NCBI RefSeq assembly: GCF_009498455.1
Contig: NZ_CP045644.1
Location: 6,513,001-6,577,000 of the forward strand
Direction: 5' to 3'
Source of the DNA: Variovorax paradoxus
GTDB taxonomy: Bacteria; Pseudomonadota; Gammaproteobacteria; Burkholderiales; Burkholderiaceae_C
Length of the DNA stretch: 64,000 bases
Shown piece after piece: positions 33,622 to 41,653 of this stretch. The notes under the pieces are model-generated. The model ran no database searches, was not told the DNA's origin, and worked only from the letters and a program-made list of their open reading frames with translations. Both the position numbers and the translations under genes were made by a program. How positions within the stretch are numbered: the stretch's first letter is position 1; every line of letters starts with the position of its first letter.

Positions 33622-34362
33622 TCACTCCCTGCGTCGGTCGTGCGCGCGCTCCAGCGTGTAGCCCACCCCGTAGAGCGAGCGCACCCGGAATTCGTCGCCC
33701 ACGATCAATCCCAGCTTCCTGCGCACGCGGGACACCAGGGCGTCCAGCGAACGGCTGGCGCTCGGCTCTCCGCCGCCGCGGGGCCCCTGTGGCATTTGCT
33801 GGCGCGACACCGGTGTGCCGAGATAGCGCACCAGCAGGCGGGCAATCTCGAATTCGCTGGGCGTCATGATGGTTTCGCGGCTCGCGTACTCGACCGCCAA
33901 ACGGCTGCGTACGAGCTGGAACCCGTAGAGGCTCCGCGGCTCGACGTTCCTCCGCAAGGACTTCCGGCCGCACAGCGCCGACACCCGCGCCACGACCTCT
34001 TCGGGGCTCCAGGGACTCACAAGGAAATCGTCGATGTCGAACAACGACACGCGCGACGCATCCAGCACGGCCCGTGAGCGGGTCAGCACAACCACCGGCA
34101 CCGTCGCCGAACGGCTGGCGCCGATGCCGAACAGGATTTCCGGCAGCGCGCACGCCATCGCCTCGCCCATCAGCAGGAACAGCCCGACGCCTGGCATCGA
34201 CGCGGCCTCCATCAGATCTTCCTCGTTCACGACACACAACGGGCTGTAGCCGACGTCCTTCAACCGGCTTCGCAGCCAGTCGATCTCTTCGTCGGAATCC
34301 GTCAGCACCACCACGCGACCGTTTTTCTGTTCCACCCTGCCCACCATCGATTCCCTTTTCAT
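33622..34362 (-). CDS. OmpR-like response regulator with degenerate receiver domain
   Basis: 246 residues. The receiver (about 13-125) keeps DSDEE at its start but lacks the phospho-acceptor Asp: the strand normally reading LDLMLPG is LFLLMGEAM. The conserved Lys is also gone (DDFLVSPWSPEE instead of a KP motif). The C-terminal winged helix (about 140-240) is intact: MTPSEFEIARLLVRY, SRSLDALVSRVRRKLGL, VRSLYGVGYTLE. It therefore probably acts without phosphorylation. No kinase gene adjoins. A second ATG at 34347, preceded by AAAAGGGA, may be the true start. Target genes unknown. Confidence 0.85.
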   Translation of the reverse strand: MKRESMVGRVEQKNGRVVVLTDSDEEIDWLRSRLKDVGYSPLCVVNEEDLMEAASMPGVGLFLLMGEAMACALPEILFGIGASRSATVPVVVLTRSRAVLDASRVSLFDIDDFLVSPWSPEEVVARVSALCGRKSLRRNVEPRSLYGFQLVRSRLAVEYASRETIMTPSEFEIARLLVRYLGTPVSRQQMPQGPRGGGEPSASRSLDALVSRVRRKLGLIVGDEFRVRSLYGVGYTLERAHDRRRE

Positions 34363-34567
34363 CGCGCCATGCCGCTCGCCATGGAGTGGAATGTATTAAC
34401 GTTTGTGGACAGTCGACAGGGAAAAGTGCCGTTATTGACCAACGGAAACAGGTAGGCCCCTTCTTTTGTCATCATGTGCAAACAAACGCACACTTATGAA
34501 GCCCGGCCCCATCGGCACGAAGCGACGCAATCTCGAATCAGCCTTCCATTCCACGAAGGCCGAGCCT

Positions 34568-34798
34568 TCAAGCGCTCGTGGAAGTGCCTTCCGACGCCTT
34601 TGCCGCCTTGCGCGCAGACAGCCTTTCGAGCAGCCCGACAAGCCAGCACATCGGGCAGCCGCGCAGCAGCAGCAAGGCGCCGATGAGCGCCGGCGGTGCG
34701 ATCCAGGGATGGGCGGACGACAGCAGCACGGCCAGCGCGATGAGCGCCAGGGCTCCGGCGCCGCGAAGCAGATGCCAGGTGATGGAAACGGGACACAT
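34568..34798 (-). CDS. Small DUF2892 (YgaP-like) inner-membrane protein
   Basis: 76 residues with two hydrophobic helices (about 12-28 and 31-52) and the family pattern ending RGCPMCWLVGLLERL. The start at 34798 has AAGGAG nine bases upstream. DUF2892 proteins are small membrane anchors, sometimes fused to rhodanese domains; the free-standing form has no known function. It lies 74 bases after the intradiol dioxygenase and may be the tail of that operon. The 205 bases beyond it, up to the response regulator, hold no gene that I can see. Confidence 0.8.
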   Translation of the reverse strand: MCPVSITWHLLRGAGALALIALAVLLSSAHPWIAPPALIGALLLLRGCPMCWLVGLLERLSARKAAKASEGTSTSA

Positions 34799-34872
34799 GG
34801 TGCAGGGCTCCTTGGGGATGGACACCTGACATGGAGGCGGCGAAACGCCGAAACGGTTCGGTCGCAGGCCCC

Positions 34873-35736
34873 TCAACCCGCGGCCGGCTCGAGCACGAAC
34901 GCGAAGTCCAGCGTGTGGAACGGCCCGTCCTGCACGCTGCCGTCGGGCGCGCGGCCCGGGGCATGCGTCGCGAAGTCGCCGATCAGCGAGCTGCGCACGC
35001 CGAACACCGCATCGCTGTCGAGGTACGCATCGCCCTCGCGGAAGACGTGCGTGATGAGCGTCTCGTAGCCCGGCGCCTGCACCATGAAGTGCACATGCGC
35101 GGGCCGCCACGGATGCCGCCGGGTCGCGCGCAGCATCGCGCCCACCGGCCCGTCGGTGGGAATCGGATAGGCCACCGGCGCCACGCCGCGAAACCACAGC
35201 CGCCCTTCGGCGTTCGTGCGGAAGACCGCCCGCCCCTGCGCGTGATCGCCGGGCCGCTGCACGTCGTAGAAGCCTTCGGCATCGGCCTCCCACACATCGA
35301 CCACCGCATCGGCGATGGGCTCGCCATCGCGCCCGCGCACCGTGGCTTCCACGAACAGCGGCTCGCCCACCGCCCCAGCGGCGATGTCGCTGCCCAGCGG
35401 CAGCTGCGGCGCATCGGCCACATGGAAGGGGCCGAACACGGTGGCCTCGGTGGCCTGCGGGCTCTTCGCGTGGTTCATCGCCACCGTGAGCATCGACAGG
35501 CCCAGGGTGTCCGACAGCAGGATGAACTCCTGGCGCTGTGCGTCGCACTTCTGGCCCGTGGCGGTGAGGAAGTCGATGCCGGCGGCCCACTCGGCCTCGG
35601 TCAGTTTCACCTCGCGCGCAAAGTCGTGCAGGTGGCGCACGAGCGCCGACAGCACTTCCTTCAGCCGCGCGTCCTCGCACCCGGCCATGCGGTCGATCAC
35701 CGCGGCGGTAATGGTGTGTTCATCGATGTTGCGCAT
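34873..35736 (-). CDS. Hydroxyquinol 1,2-dioxygenase type intradiol dioxygenase
   Basis: 287 residues. An N-terminal helical catechol-dioxygenase domain (about 20-95) precedes the Fe(III) catalytic barrel. Iron ligands are visible as Tyr in EGFYDVQ, Tyr in VAYPIPTDGPVG, and two His in RPAHVHFMVQAPGYE. The combination GFYDVQ and YPIPTDGPVG is characteristic of hydroxyquinol enzymes, which cleave 1,2,4-benzenetriol to maleylacetate, the substrate of the reductase at 40566. It overlaps livM by 17 bases. In the nitrophenol pathway the same enzyme (PnpG) sits beside hydroquinone genes. Confidence 0.88.
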   Translation of the reverse strand: MRNIDEHTITAAVIDRMAGCEDARLKEVLSALVRHLHDFAREVKLTEAEWAAGIDFLTATGQKCDAQRQEFILLSDTLGLSMLTVAMNHAKSPQATEATVFGPFHVADAPQLPLGSDIAAGAVGEPLFVEATVRGRDGEPIADAVVDVWEADAEGFYDVQRPGDHAQGRAVFRTNAEGRLWFRGVAPVAYPIPTDGPVGAMLRATRRHPWRPAHVHFMVQAPGYETLITHVFREGDAYLDSDAVFGVRSSLIGDFATHAPGRAPDGSVQDGPFHTLDFAFVLEPAAG

Positions 35737-36769
35737 GGGCGTCGGGCTCCAGGTCGGAAGAAGAAGGCGCGTGCGGCCGCGTCATCAGGCGCCGCTGCGT
35801 CGGGAACAGGGACCAGGCCCAGCGCTGCTGCGCCCAGCCCCACAGCCCCTGCTTGAAGAAGAGTGTGACCACGATGGCCAGCAGCCCGAGCCCGAGCAGG
35901 TACCAGGTGCCGTAGTCGCTGAAGAACTTGTTCAGCGCCCAGAACACGAGCGCGCCCACCAGCGGCCCTTCGATGCGGCCGATGCCGCCGATCACCACCA
36001 TGAAGATCGCGAAGGCCGTCCAGTTCGGCGCAAAGGCCGCGTCGGGGCTGATGCGCAGGTTGCCCACGAAATAGAGCGCCCCCGCCAGCCCGGCGCCGAA
36101 GGCCGCCACCACATACACCGCAAGCTTCATGCGCGCCACCGGAATGCCCTGCGATTCGGCGGCCATCTCGTTGTCGCGAATCGCCAGCAGCGCCAGCCCG
36201 AAGCGGCTACGCAAAAACAGGTAGACCAGCGACACCGCCGCCACCACGCAGCCCAGCGCCATCCAGTAGGTGACGCTCTCGCGCGTGGCGCGCTCGATGC
36301 CGCGCAGCGCCGTGAGCGTGGTGCCCGAGCCGCCGCCCACCACCGACACGTTGGCAAAGCTGAGCCGGAACACCTCGGCGATCACCCAGGTGCCGATGGC
36401 GAAGTAGCCGCCCGACAGCCGGAACGCCACGAAGGACACCGGCACCGCGATCAGCGCAGCGGCCAGTGCGCCGAGCGGAATCGCCACGAACGGATTCACG
36501 CCCGCGAAGTTGCCGAGCATCAGCATCACGTAGCCGCCGAAGCCGAAGAAGGCCTGCTGCCCGATGCTGACCATGCCGCCGTAGCCGGCGAGCAGGTTCC
36601 ACATCATCGCGAAGATGAAGTAGCAGGCGATCTCGACGAACTCGCGCATCCAGCTCGGCTCGCCCCAGAACGGAAGGCTGGCCGCCAGGACCACGAGCGC
36701 GCTCGCCACCCACAACGCCCAGCGGCTCGCAGCGGTGCTGCACCTCACCTCGAAATATGTGTTCGCCAT
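35720..36769 (-). CDS. Branched-chain-type ABC transporter permease (LivM family)
   Basis: 349 residues, about 10 membrane helices. LivM hallmarks: YGGMVSIGQQAFFGFGGY, RSRFGLALLAIRDNEMAAES as the ATPase-coupling loop, and VVIGGIGRIEGPLVGAL. It pairs with LivH to form the channel. The soluble tail RPHAPSSSDLEPDAHAQHR is unusually polar and is encoded where the gene overlaps the dioxygenase start. Position inside the hydroquinone block suggests that the transporter imports an aromatic precursor. Confidence 0.92.
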   Translation of the reverse strand: MANTYFEVRCSTAASRWALWVASALVVLAASLPFWGEPSWMREFVEIACYFIFAMMWNLLAGYGGMVSIGQQAFFGFGGYVMLMLGNFAGVNPFVAIPLGALAAALIAVPVSFVAFRLSGGYFAIGTWVIAEVFRLSFANVSVVGGGSGTTLTALRGIERATRESVTYWMALGCVVAAVSLVYLFLRSRFGLALLAIRDNEMAAESQGIPVARMKLAVYVVAAFGAGLAGALYFVGNLRISPDAAFAPNWTAFAIFMVVIGGIGRIEGPLVGALVFWALNKFFSDYGTWYLLGLGLLAIVVTLFFKQGLWGWAQQRWAWSLFPTQRRLMTRPHAPSSSDLEPDAHAQHR

Positions 36770-36792
36770 GATCGTTTCAATGGTTTCGGGCC

Positions 36793-37656
36793 TCAGCCAC
36801 GGGTCTTCGGAAACAGTCCCTGCGGCCGCAGCACCAGCACCGCGAGGAACACGAGATGGCCGAACCAGATGCCCCAGCCCGGGTCGATGCGAAAACCGAT
36901 CTGCTGCGCGATGCCCAAAATCATGGCGCCGGCCAGCGTGCCCCAGAACGAGCCCATGCCGCCGATGATCACGGCCTCGAAGGCGAACAGCAGCAGCAGC
37001 GGACCGTCCGACGGCGACACCGTGGTGCGCATGCCCTGCAGCGCACCGGCGATGGCGATGAGCACGAAGGCGATGCCCGTGGCCAGCGCGTAGACCTGCT
37101 TGGCCTTCAGGCCCATCAGCTCGGCGATCTCGCGGTCGTCGGACACCGCGCGGAAGGTGCGGCCCAGCGGCGTGCGCGCGAACATCCACTGCATCGCCGC
37201 GGTGGCCGCCACCGCGACCGCCAGGATCACCAGCGGCAGCGCCCCCAGCGCCAGCGCATCGCCCAGCGGCACCGACGCGGTGGCCAGCGCACCGACCGCG
37301 ATGGCGCGCGGGTCGGCCGAGAACAGCTCCAGCAGCAGGTTCTGGATCACGATCGACAGGCCGAAGGTCACGACCAGCGAAGGCAGCGGGTCCTTGCCCA
37401 GCGTGCCGTTGAGCACGTGGCGCTGCAGCAGGTAGCCGAAGCCGAAGGCCAGCGGAAGCACCGCGAGCACCACCAGCCACGGCACCGACGCGCCGGTCAT
37501 CGAGACGCCGGCGATCACCGCGAAGGCGCCCAGGATGATGAAGTCGCCCTGCGCGGTGTTGGTCAGCCGCATGACGCCGAACATCAGCGACTGGCCGAGC
37601 GCGAACAGCGTGTAGAGGCCGCCGAGCAGCACGCCCTGGAGCAGGGTTTCAAGCAT
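36793..37656 (-). CDS. Branched-chain-type ABC transporter permease (LivH family)
   Basis: 287 residues, about eight membrane helices. LivH hallmarks: LLGGLYTLFALGQSLMFGVM, TNTAQGDFIILGAF, RTPLGRTFRAVSDDREIAELMGL as the coupling loop, and EAVIIGGMGSFWGTLAGAMI. It starts eight bases inside the livF stop and ends 23 bases before livM. It is part of a complete livG-F-H-M set with a receptor, so the transporter should be functional as a unit. Confidence 0.93.
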   Translation of the reverse strand: MLETLLQGVLLGGLYTLFALGQSLMFGVMRLTNTAQGDFIILGAFAVIAGVSMTGASVPWLVVLAVLPLAFGFGYLLQRHVLNGTLGKDPLPSLVVTFGLSIVIQNLLLELFSADPRAIAVGALATASVPLGDALALGALPLVILAVAVAATAAMQWMFARTPLGRTFRAVSDDREIAELMGLKAKQVYALATGIAFVLIAIAGALQGMRTTVSPSDGPLLLLFAFEAVIIGGMGSFWGTLAGAMILGIAQQIGFRIDPGWGIWFGHLVFLAVLVLRPQGLFPKTRG

Positions 37657-38374
37657 GGGAGTCCTCGATGCCGACGCTGCCGAAATAGGCCTGCGAAATC
37701 TGCTCGGCCGTGAGTTCGTCCGAGCGCCCCGTCAGCGACACGCGCCCGTCCTGGAAGCAGTACACGCGCTGCGACACCTGCCGCGCCATGCGCACGTCCT
37801 GCTCCACGATCACGACCGTCATGCCCTCCCCCGTGATGGCCGGCATGGCCGCGTAGATTTCGCGGATGACGACCGGCGCCAGGCCGAGCGACAGCTCGTC
37901 GCACAGCAGCAGCTCGGGGTTGCTCATGAGCGCGCGGCCCAGCGCCACCATCTGCTGCTGCCCGCCCGACAGCGAGGTGGCGGGCTGGCGCCGCTTCTCG
38001 GCCAGGATCGGGAACAGGCCGTACAGGCGCTGCAGGTTCCACGGCCCCGCGCGGCGCGGCGTGGCGCCCATCAGCAGGTTCTCTTCCACGCTCAGGCTCG
38101 GAAACAGGCGCCGGCCTTCCGGCACCATCGCCAGGCCGCGCCGCACGATATCGCCGGGCGGCAGGCCACCGATGGGGTCGCCCTTGAAACGGATCGCTTC
38201 AGAGGGCGCGCGCAGCAGGCCCGTGAGGCTTTTCAGGAAGGTCGACTTGCCCGCGCCATTGGCGCCGATGATCGCCACCAGCTCGCCGGCCGAGAGCGTG
38301 AAGTCGATGCCGAACAGCGCCTGCGCATCGCCGTAGAAGGCCTGCAGGGCGTGGGTGTCGAGCAGTGCGGTCAT
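37649..38374 (-). CDS. Branched-chain-type ABC transporter ATPase (LivF family)
   Basis: 241 residues. Walker A GANGAGKST, Q-loop, signature LSGGQQQMVALGRAL and Walker B ELLLCDELSLGLAP are intact. The ATG at 38374 opens MTALLDTHALQAFYGDAQAL; the frame remains open upstream into the repeat element B, but that extension (PHPNPLPEGEGVRG) is a translated REP sequence and not protein. It is separated from livG by that repeat element, which may modulate operon expression. Confidence 0.93.
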   Translation of the reverse strand: MTALLDTHALQAFYGDAQALFGIDFTLSAGELVAIIGANGAGKSTFLKSLTGLLRAPSEAIRFKGDPIGGLPPGDIVRRGLAMVPEGRRLFPSLSVEENLLMGATPRRAGPWNLQRLYGLFPILAEKRRQPATSLSGGQQQMVALGRALMSNPELLLCDELSLGLAPVVIREIYAAMPAITGEGMTVVIVEQDVRMARQVSQRVYCFQDGRVSLTGRSDELTAEQISQAYFGSVGIEDSHA

Positions 38375-38398
38375 GGTCTTTTCTCCCTCCCCTCTTAC

Positions 38399-38508
38399 TC
38401 CCTCTCCCTCTGGGAGAGGGTTGGGGTGAGGGCTGGCGGCGATGGCAAGGCACACGGCGATTCAAAGGCCGATGCCCTCACCCTGGCCCTCTCCCAGAGG
38501 GAGAGGGA
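38399..38508. repeat. REP-like inverted repeat element, copy B
   Basis: The arms at 38399-38432 (CCCTCTGGGAGAGGGTTGGG then GTGAGGG) and 38475-38508 (CCCTCACCC then CCCTCTCCCAGAGGGAGAGG) are almost exact reverse complements around a 42-base middle. It sits inside the operon between livG and livF, where a strong RNA hairpin could attenuate transcription or stabilise message ends. Confidence 0.8.
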
Positions 38509-38531
38509 AAAACACGGGGGCGCAACGTGGT

Positions 38532-39251
38532 TCATGCCTCGATCCCCATGTACACCCGCCGCACCTCCGGGTCATTCATCACCGCGCGCGGCGCGCCTTC
38601 CGCGAGCTGCTGCCCGAAGTTGATGACGAACAGCCGGTCGGCCAGCGACAGCAGCGCATGCACCACGTGCTCGATCCAGATCATGGTCACGCCGCGCGCC
38701 TTGATGCGCTTGAGTTCCTCCACCAGCACGGCCGCCTCGGGCTCGGTGAGCCCGCCCGCGATCTCGTCGAGCAGCAGCAGGCGCGGCTTGGTCGCGAGCG
38801 CGCGCGCCAGCTCCAGCCGCTTGCGGTCGAGCAGCGTGAGCCCGCCGGCCGGCTTGTTGGCGTGTGGCGCCAGGCCGGTCTGGCCCAGCACCTCGTGCGC
38901 TGTTTCCCACGCCTCGCGCTCGGACTGCTGGCCGCCGAAGCAGGCGGCGGTGACGAGGTTCTCGAACACGCTCATGTGGCCGAAGGGCTGCGGCACCTGG
39001 TAGCTGCGGCCGATGCCGGCGCGACAGCGCTGGTGCGGGCGCAGCCGCGTCACGTCGCGGCCCGCGTATTCCACGCGGCCGGCATCGACGCGCGCGTCGC
39101 CCGAGATCAGGTTGAACAGCGTGGTCTTTCCCGCGCCGTTGGGCCCGAGGATGCCCAGCGTCTCGCCCTCTGTCACCGACAGCGTGATGCCGTCGGTGAC
39201 CTTGAGCGCCCCGAAGGACTTGCTCACCCCATGCAATGCGAGCAGCGTCAT
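38532..39251 (-). CDS. Branched-chain-type ABC transporter ATPase (LivG family)
   Basis: 239 residues from the ATG at 39251 (MTLLALHGVSKSFGAL); a GTG at 39263, directly after the receptor stop, would add four residues. Walker A GPNGAGKTT, the LivG-type RSYQVPQPFGHMSVFENL, LTLLDRKRLELARALA in place of a strict LSGGQ, and Walker B LLLLDEIAGGL are visible. The replaced signature (GGLTLLDRKRLE) is usual for LivG proteins. It works with LivF to power import. Confidence 0.92.
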   Translation of the reverse strand: MTLLALHGVSKSFGALKVTDGITLSVTEGETLGILGPNGAGKTTLFNLISGDARVDAGRVEYAGRDVTRLRPHQRCRAGIGRSYQVPQPFGHMSVFENLVTAACFGGQQSEREAWETAHEVLGQTGLAPHANKPAGGLTLLDRKRLELARALATKPRLLLLDEIAGGLTEPEAAVLVEELKRIKARGVTMIWIEHVVHALLSLADRLFVINFGQQLAEGAPRAVMNDPEVRRVYMGIEA

Positions 39252-39263
39252 GGCAGCGGTCAC

Positions 39264-40517
39264 TCAGAGCAGGCGCAGCGCGCCGCCGGTGGGAATCGCT
39301 TTCGCGGCCTCGTTGTTCACCAGCGTCAGCTCCACCTTGCGCTGCTTTCCCTTGCCCCATTGGCCGAGCACCAGCGGCGTCTTGCTGACGTTCTTGAACG
39401 GCCCCTGGCCGCCCCACTTCACGGGGCCGACCACGGAGTTGATCGAGGTCGCGGCCACGGCGTCGCGCACGTCGCCGGCCTTCAGCGACTTGGCACGCGA
39501 CAGCGCGTTCGCCGCCACCTCGAACAAGGCATGCGCAAAGCCGATGGGTTGTGTCCACTGCTTCTTCGTGCCGGCCTCGTAGGCCTCGGCCAGCGCCTTG
39601 GCGCTTTGCTGCGTGAGGCTGGAGCTGAACGGATGCGACGGGCTCCACCACACCTCGGTCGAGAGCCCGTCGCCCAGTTCGCCCAGTGCCTCGATGGCGC
39701 CGGGGAACAGCAGCGCCTTGCCGAGCGTGATCACCTTGGGCTTGAAGCCCTGCTGCCGCGCCTGCGTGAGAAAGGTCTTGGCGTCGGGCGGAATCACCAC
39801 GCCGGTGACGATCTCGACGTTGTCGCGCTTGAAGGCCGCGATCTGCGCGCTGAAGTCCTGCGTGCCGTTCTGGAAACGACCGGGATCGGTGAGCGTGAAG
39901 CCCATCTGCGCGAGCGGCTTCGGAAAGCCCAGCTCCTTGTCGCCCCAGGCGTTGCCGTCGCCGTCGTTGGGGAACAGCCCACCGACCTTCTTGTTGGTGG
40001 CCACGGTCTTCCAGCCGGCGGTGAAGGTGGCAATGACGTCCTCGAGCCCCCAGAACACGTGGTAGGTCCAGTTGAAGCCCTTCGCGGGGTCGCCCTTGCG
40101 GCCGAAGAACCACGGCTGCCACGGCACCACGCTGGAGATGCACGGCACTTCGTTGAGTTCGCAGGCATCGCTCACCGGGTTGGCGGTCTCGGGCGTGCCG
40201 GCCGTGAGCACGAGCGCGACCTTGTCCTTCAGGATCAGGTCGTTCGCCACCTCGCCCGCGCGGTTGGGGTTCGACTGGCTGTCCTTCAGCACGATCTGCA
40301 CGGCGTACTTCTTGCCGCCCACAGAGATGCCCTCCTTGAAGGCGACCTTCATCTGCTCGATCACCCATTTGTCGGCCTCGCCGAAGGGCGCGAGCGGCCC
40401 GGTCTGCGGCGACACGTAGCCGATCTTGAGCGTATCGGCGGCGAACACCAGCGGCGTGGCGCCCGAGGCCACGAGTGCGGCGGTGGCCTGCGTGAACTGT
40501 CTGCGGTTGAATGTCAT
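39264..40517 (-). CDS. ABC transporter periplasmic substrate-binding protein (LivK/Peripla_BP_6 family)
   Basis: 417 residues. The N-terminus NRRQFTQATAALVASGATP is a Tat-like signal ending VFAA before DTLKIGYVSPQTGPLAPFG. The body is a leucine/isoleucine/valine-type receptor domain (DSQSNPNRAGEVANDLILKD, QDFSAQIAAFKRDNVEIV). Relatives in aromatic operons bind aromatic acids or amides rather than amino acids. Surrounded by hydroquinone genes, it probably recognises an aromatic precursor. A gap of 48 bases separates it from the maleylacetate reductase. Confidence 0.9.
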   Translation of the reverse strand: MTFNRRQFTQATAALVASGATPLVFAADTLKIGYVSPQTGPLAPFGEADKWVIEQMKVAFKEGISVGGKKYAVQIVLKDSQSNPNRAGEVANDLILKDKVALVLTAGTPETANPVSDACELNEVPCISSVVPWQPWFFGRKGDPAKGFNWTYHVFWGLEDVIATFTAGWKTVATNKKVGGLFPNDGDGNAWGDKELGFPKPLAQMGFTLTDPGRFQNGTQDFSAQIAAFKRDNVEIVTGVVIPPDAKTFLTQARQQGFKPKVITLGKALLFPGAIEALGELGDGLSTEVWWSPSHPFSSSLTQQSAKALAEAYEAGTKKQWTQPIGFAHALFEVAANALSRAKSLKAGDVRDAVAATSINSVVGPVKWGGQGPFKNVSKTPLVLGQWGKGKQRKVELTLVNNEAAKAIPTGGALRLL

Positions 40518-40565
40518 GGCTGTCTCCTTCGTTGTTCGTGTGTGTCTCTGCGCCCGCGCCGTGGG

Positions 40566-41633
40566 CTAACCCGGCGGCTCGCCGTCGAAGGCGCGTTGCA
40601 GCAGCGCGCGGATCGCATCGCGCTCGGCCGGGCCGAAGGGCCGCGGGTTCCAGTAGGGGTTGGCGACGGCGATGTCGGCCGCGCGGTCGAGGTCGGCAGC
40701 GCGCATGCCGATGTCCTTCAGCGCCACCGGCGCGCCGTTGTCGCGTGCCAGCGCATGGACCGCCGCCGGCGCCGACACGCCGCCGAGCGCGCGTGCAATG
40801 CGCGCCATGGCGCGCGGCGCGGCCTGCGCGTTGAACGCGAGCGCGTGCGGCAGTACCACCGTGTGCACCTCCGCGTGCGGCAGGTTGAAGCTGCCGCCCA
40901 GCGTGTGGCACAGCTTGTGGTGCAGGGCCATGCCGACCGCGCCGAGCACGCCGCCGCAGAGCCAGGCGCCGTAGAGCGCGTCGGAGCGTGCGGCCAGGTC
41001 ATCGGGCTGGATGCGGATGGCCGGCAGCGCGCGTGCGAGTGCGGCAATGCCCTCCTCGGCCATCAGGTCCATCACCGGGTTGCTGTCTTGCGCGTACAGG
41101 CCTTCGGCTGCGTGCGCGATGGCGTTGATGCCGCTCGTCACGCTCAGGCCCACGGGCAGCGTGCGCGACAGCTCGGGGTCGTAGATCACGGTGCGCGGCA
41201 GCACGCGCGGGTCCTTGCCGGTCTTCTTCAGGCCGTTCTCGGTGAGGCCGTAGATCGGCGTCATCTCGCTGCCCGCGTAGGTGGTGGGAATGGCGACGAT
41301 CGGCAGCCCGGACTCCAGCGCGATGGCCTTGCCCAGCCCCGTGGTGGAGCCGCCGCCCAGCGCCACGGCGCAGTCGGCGCCGAGCTGGCGCGCCAGGTCA
41401 CGCGCTTCACGCGCCGTCTCGACGGGCACATGCATCACCGCGCGGTCGAACAGGCCGGCCGCCTGCGCACCGAGCGACGCCGCCACGCGCTCGGCCTGCG
41501 GGCGCTGCTCGGGCGTGCAGAGCACCAGCGCCCGCTTCGCGCCCAGTGCATCGATCTCGCGCGCCAGGTGGCGCAGCGAGCCGACGCCGAAGACCACGCG
41601 CTGCGGATGGGTGGTGTGGATGAAGTCATGCAT
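40566..41633 (-). CDS. Maleylacetate reductase
   Basis: 355 residues, an iron-alcohol-dehydrogenase-fold NAD(P)H enzyme reducing maleylacetate to 3-oxoadipate. Motifs: VVFGVGSLRHLAREI at the start, ALGGGSTTGLGKAIALE for nucleotide binding, IPTTYAGSEMTPIYGLTENG, which is specific to this family, and HHKLCHTLGGSFNLPHAEVH with the conserved His residues. It takes the products of both the hydroquinone route (through the aldehyde dehydrogenase) and the hydroxyquinol dioxygenase. The order dehydrogenase, receptor, reductase is compact (20-32-base gaps). Confidence 0.93.
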   Translation of the reverse strand: MHDFIHTTHPQRVVFGVGSLRHLAREIDALGAKRALVLCTPEQRPQAERVAASLGAQAAGLFDRAVMHVPVETAREARDLARQLGADCAVALGGGSTTGLGKAIALESGLPIVAIPTTYAGSEMTPIYGLTENGLKKTGKDPRVLPRTVIYDPELSRTLPVGLSVTSGINAIAHAAEGLYAQDSNPVMDLMAEEGIAALARALPAIRIQPDDLAARSDALYGAWLCGGVLGAVGMALHHKLCHTLGGSFNLPHAEVHTVVLPHALAFNAQAAPRAMARIARALGGVSAPAAVHALARDNGAPVALKDIGMRAADLDRAADIAVANPYWNPRPFGPAERDAIRALLQRAFDGEPPG

Positions 41634-41653
41634 CGCGTGCACTTTCTTTCTGG

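Noticed and set aside
33527..33622. 31-codon minus-strand frame overlapping the degenerate response regulator stop (TGATG)
   Set aside because: It has an AGGGAG site and a coupled start, but no recognisable sequence and a length that occurs by chance in GC-rich DNA.
38375..38455. N-terminal extension of LivF through the repeat element
   Set aside because: The extra residues (PHPNPLPEGEGVRGEGEK) are a translated REP repeat; the family starts at the internal Met.
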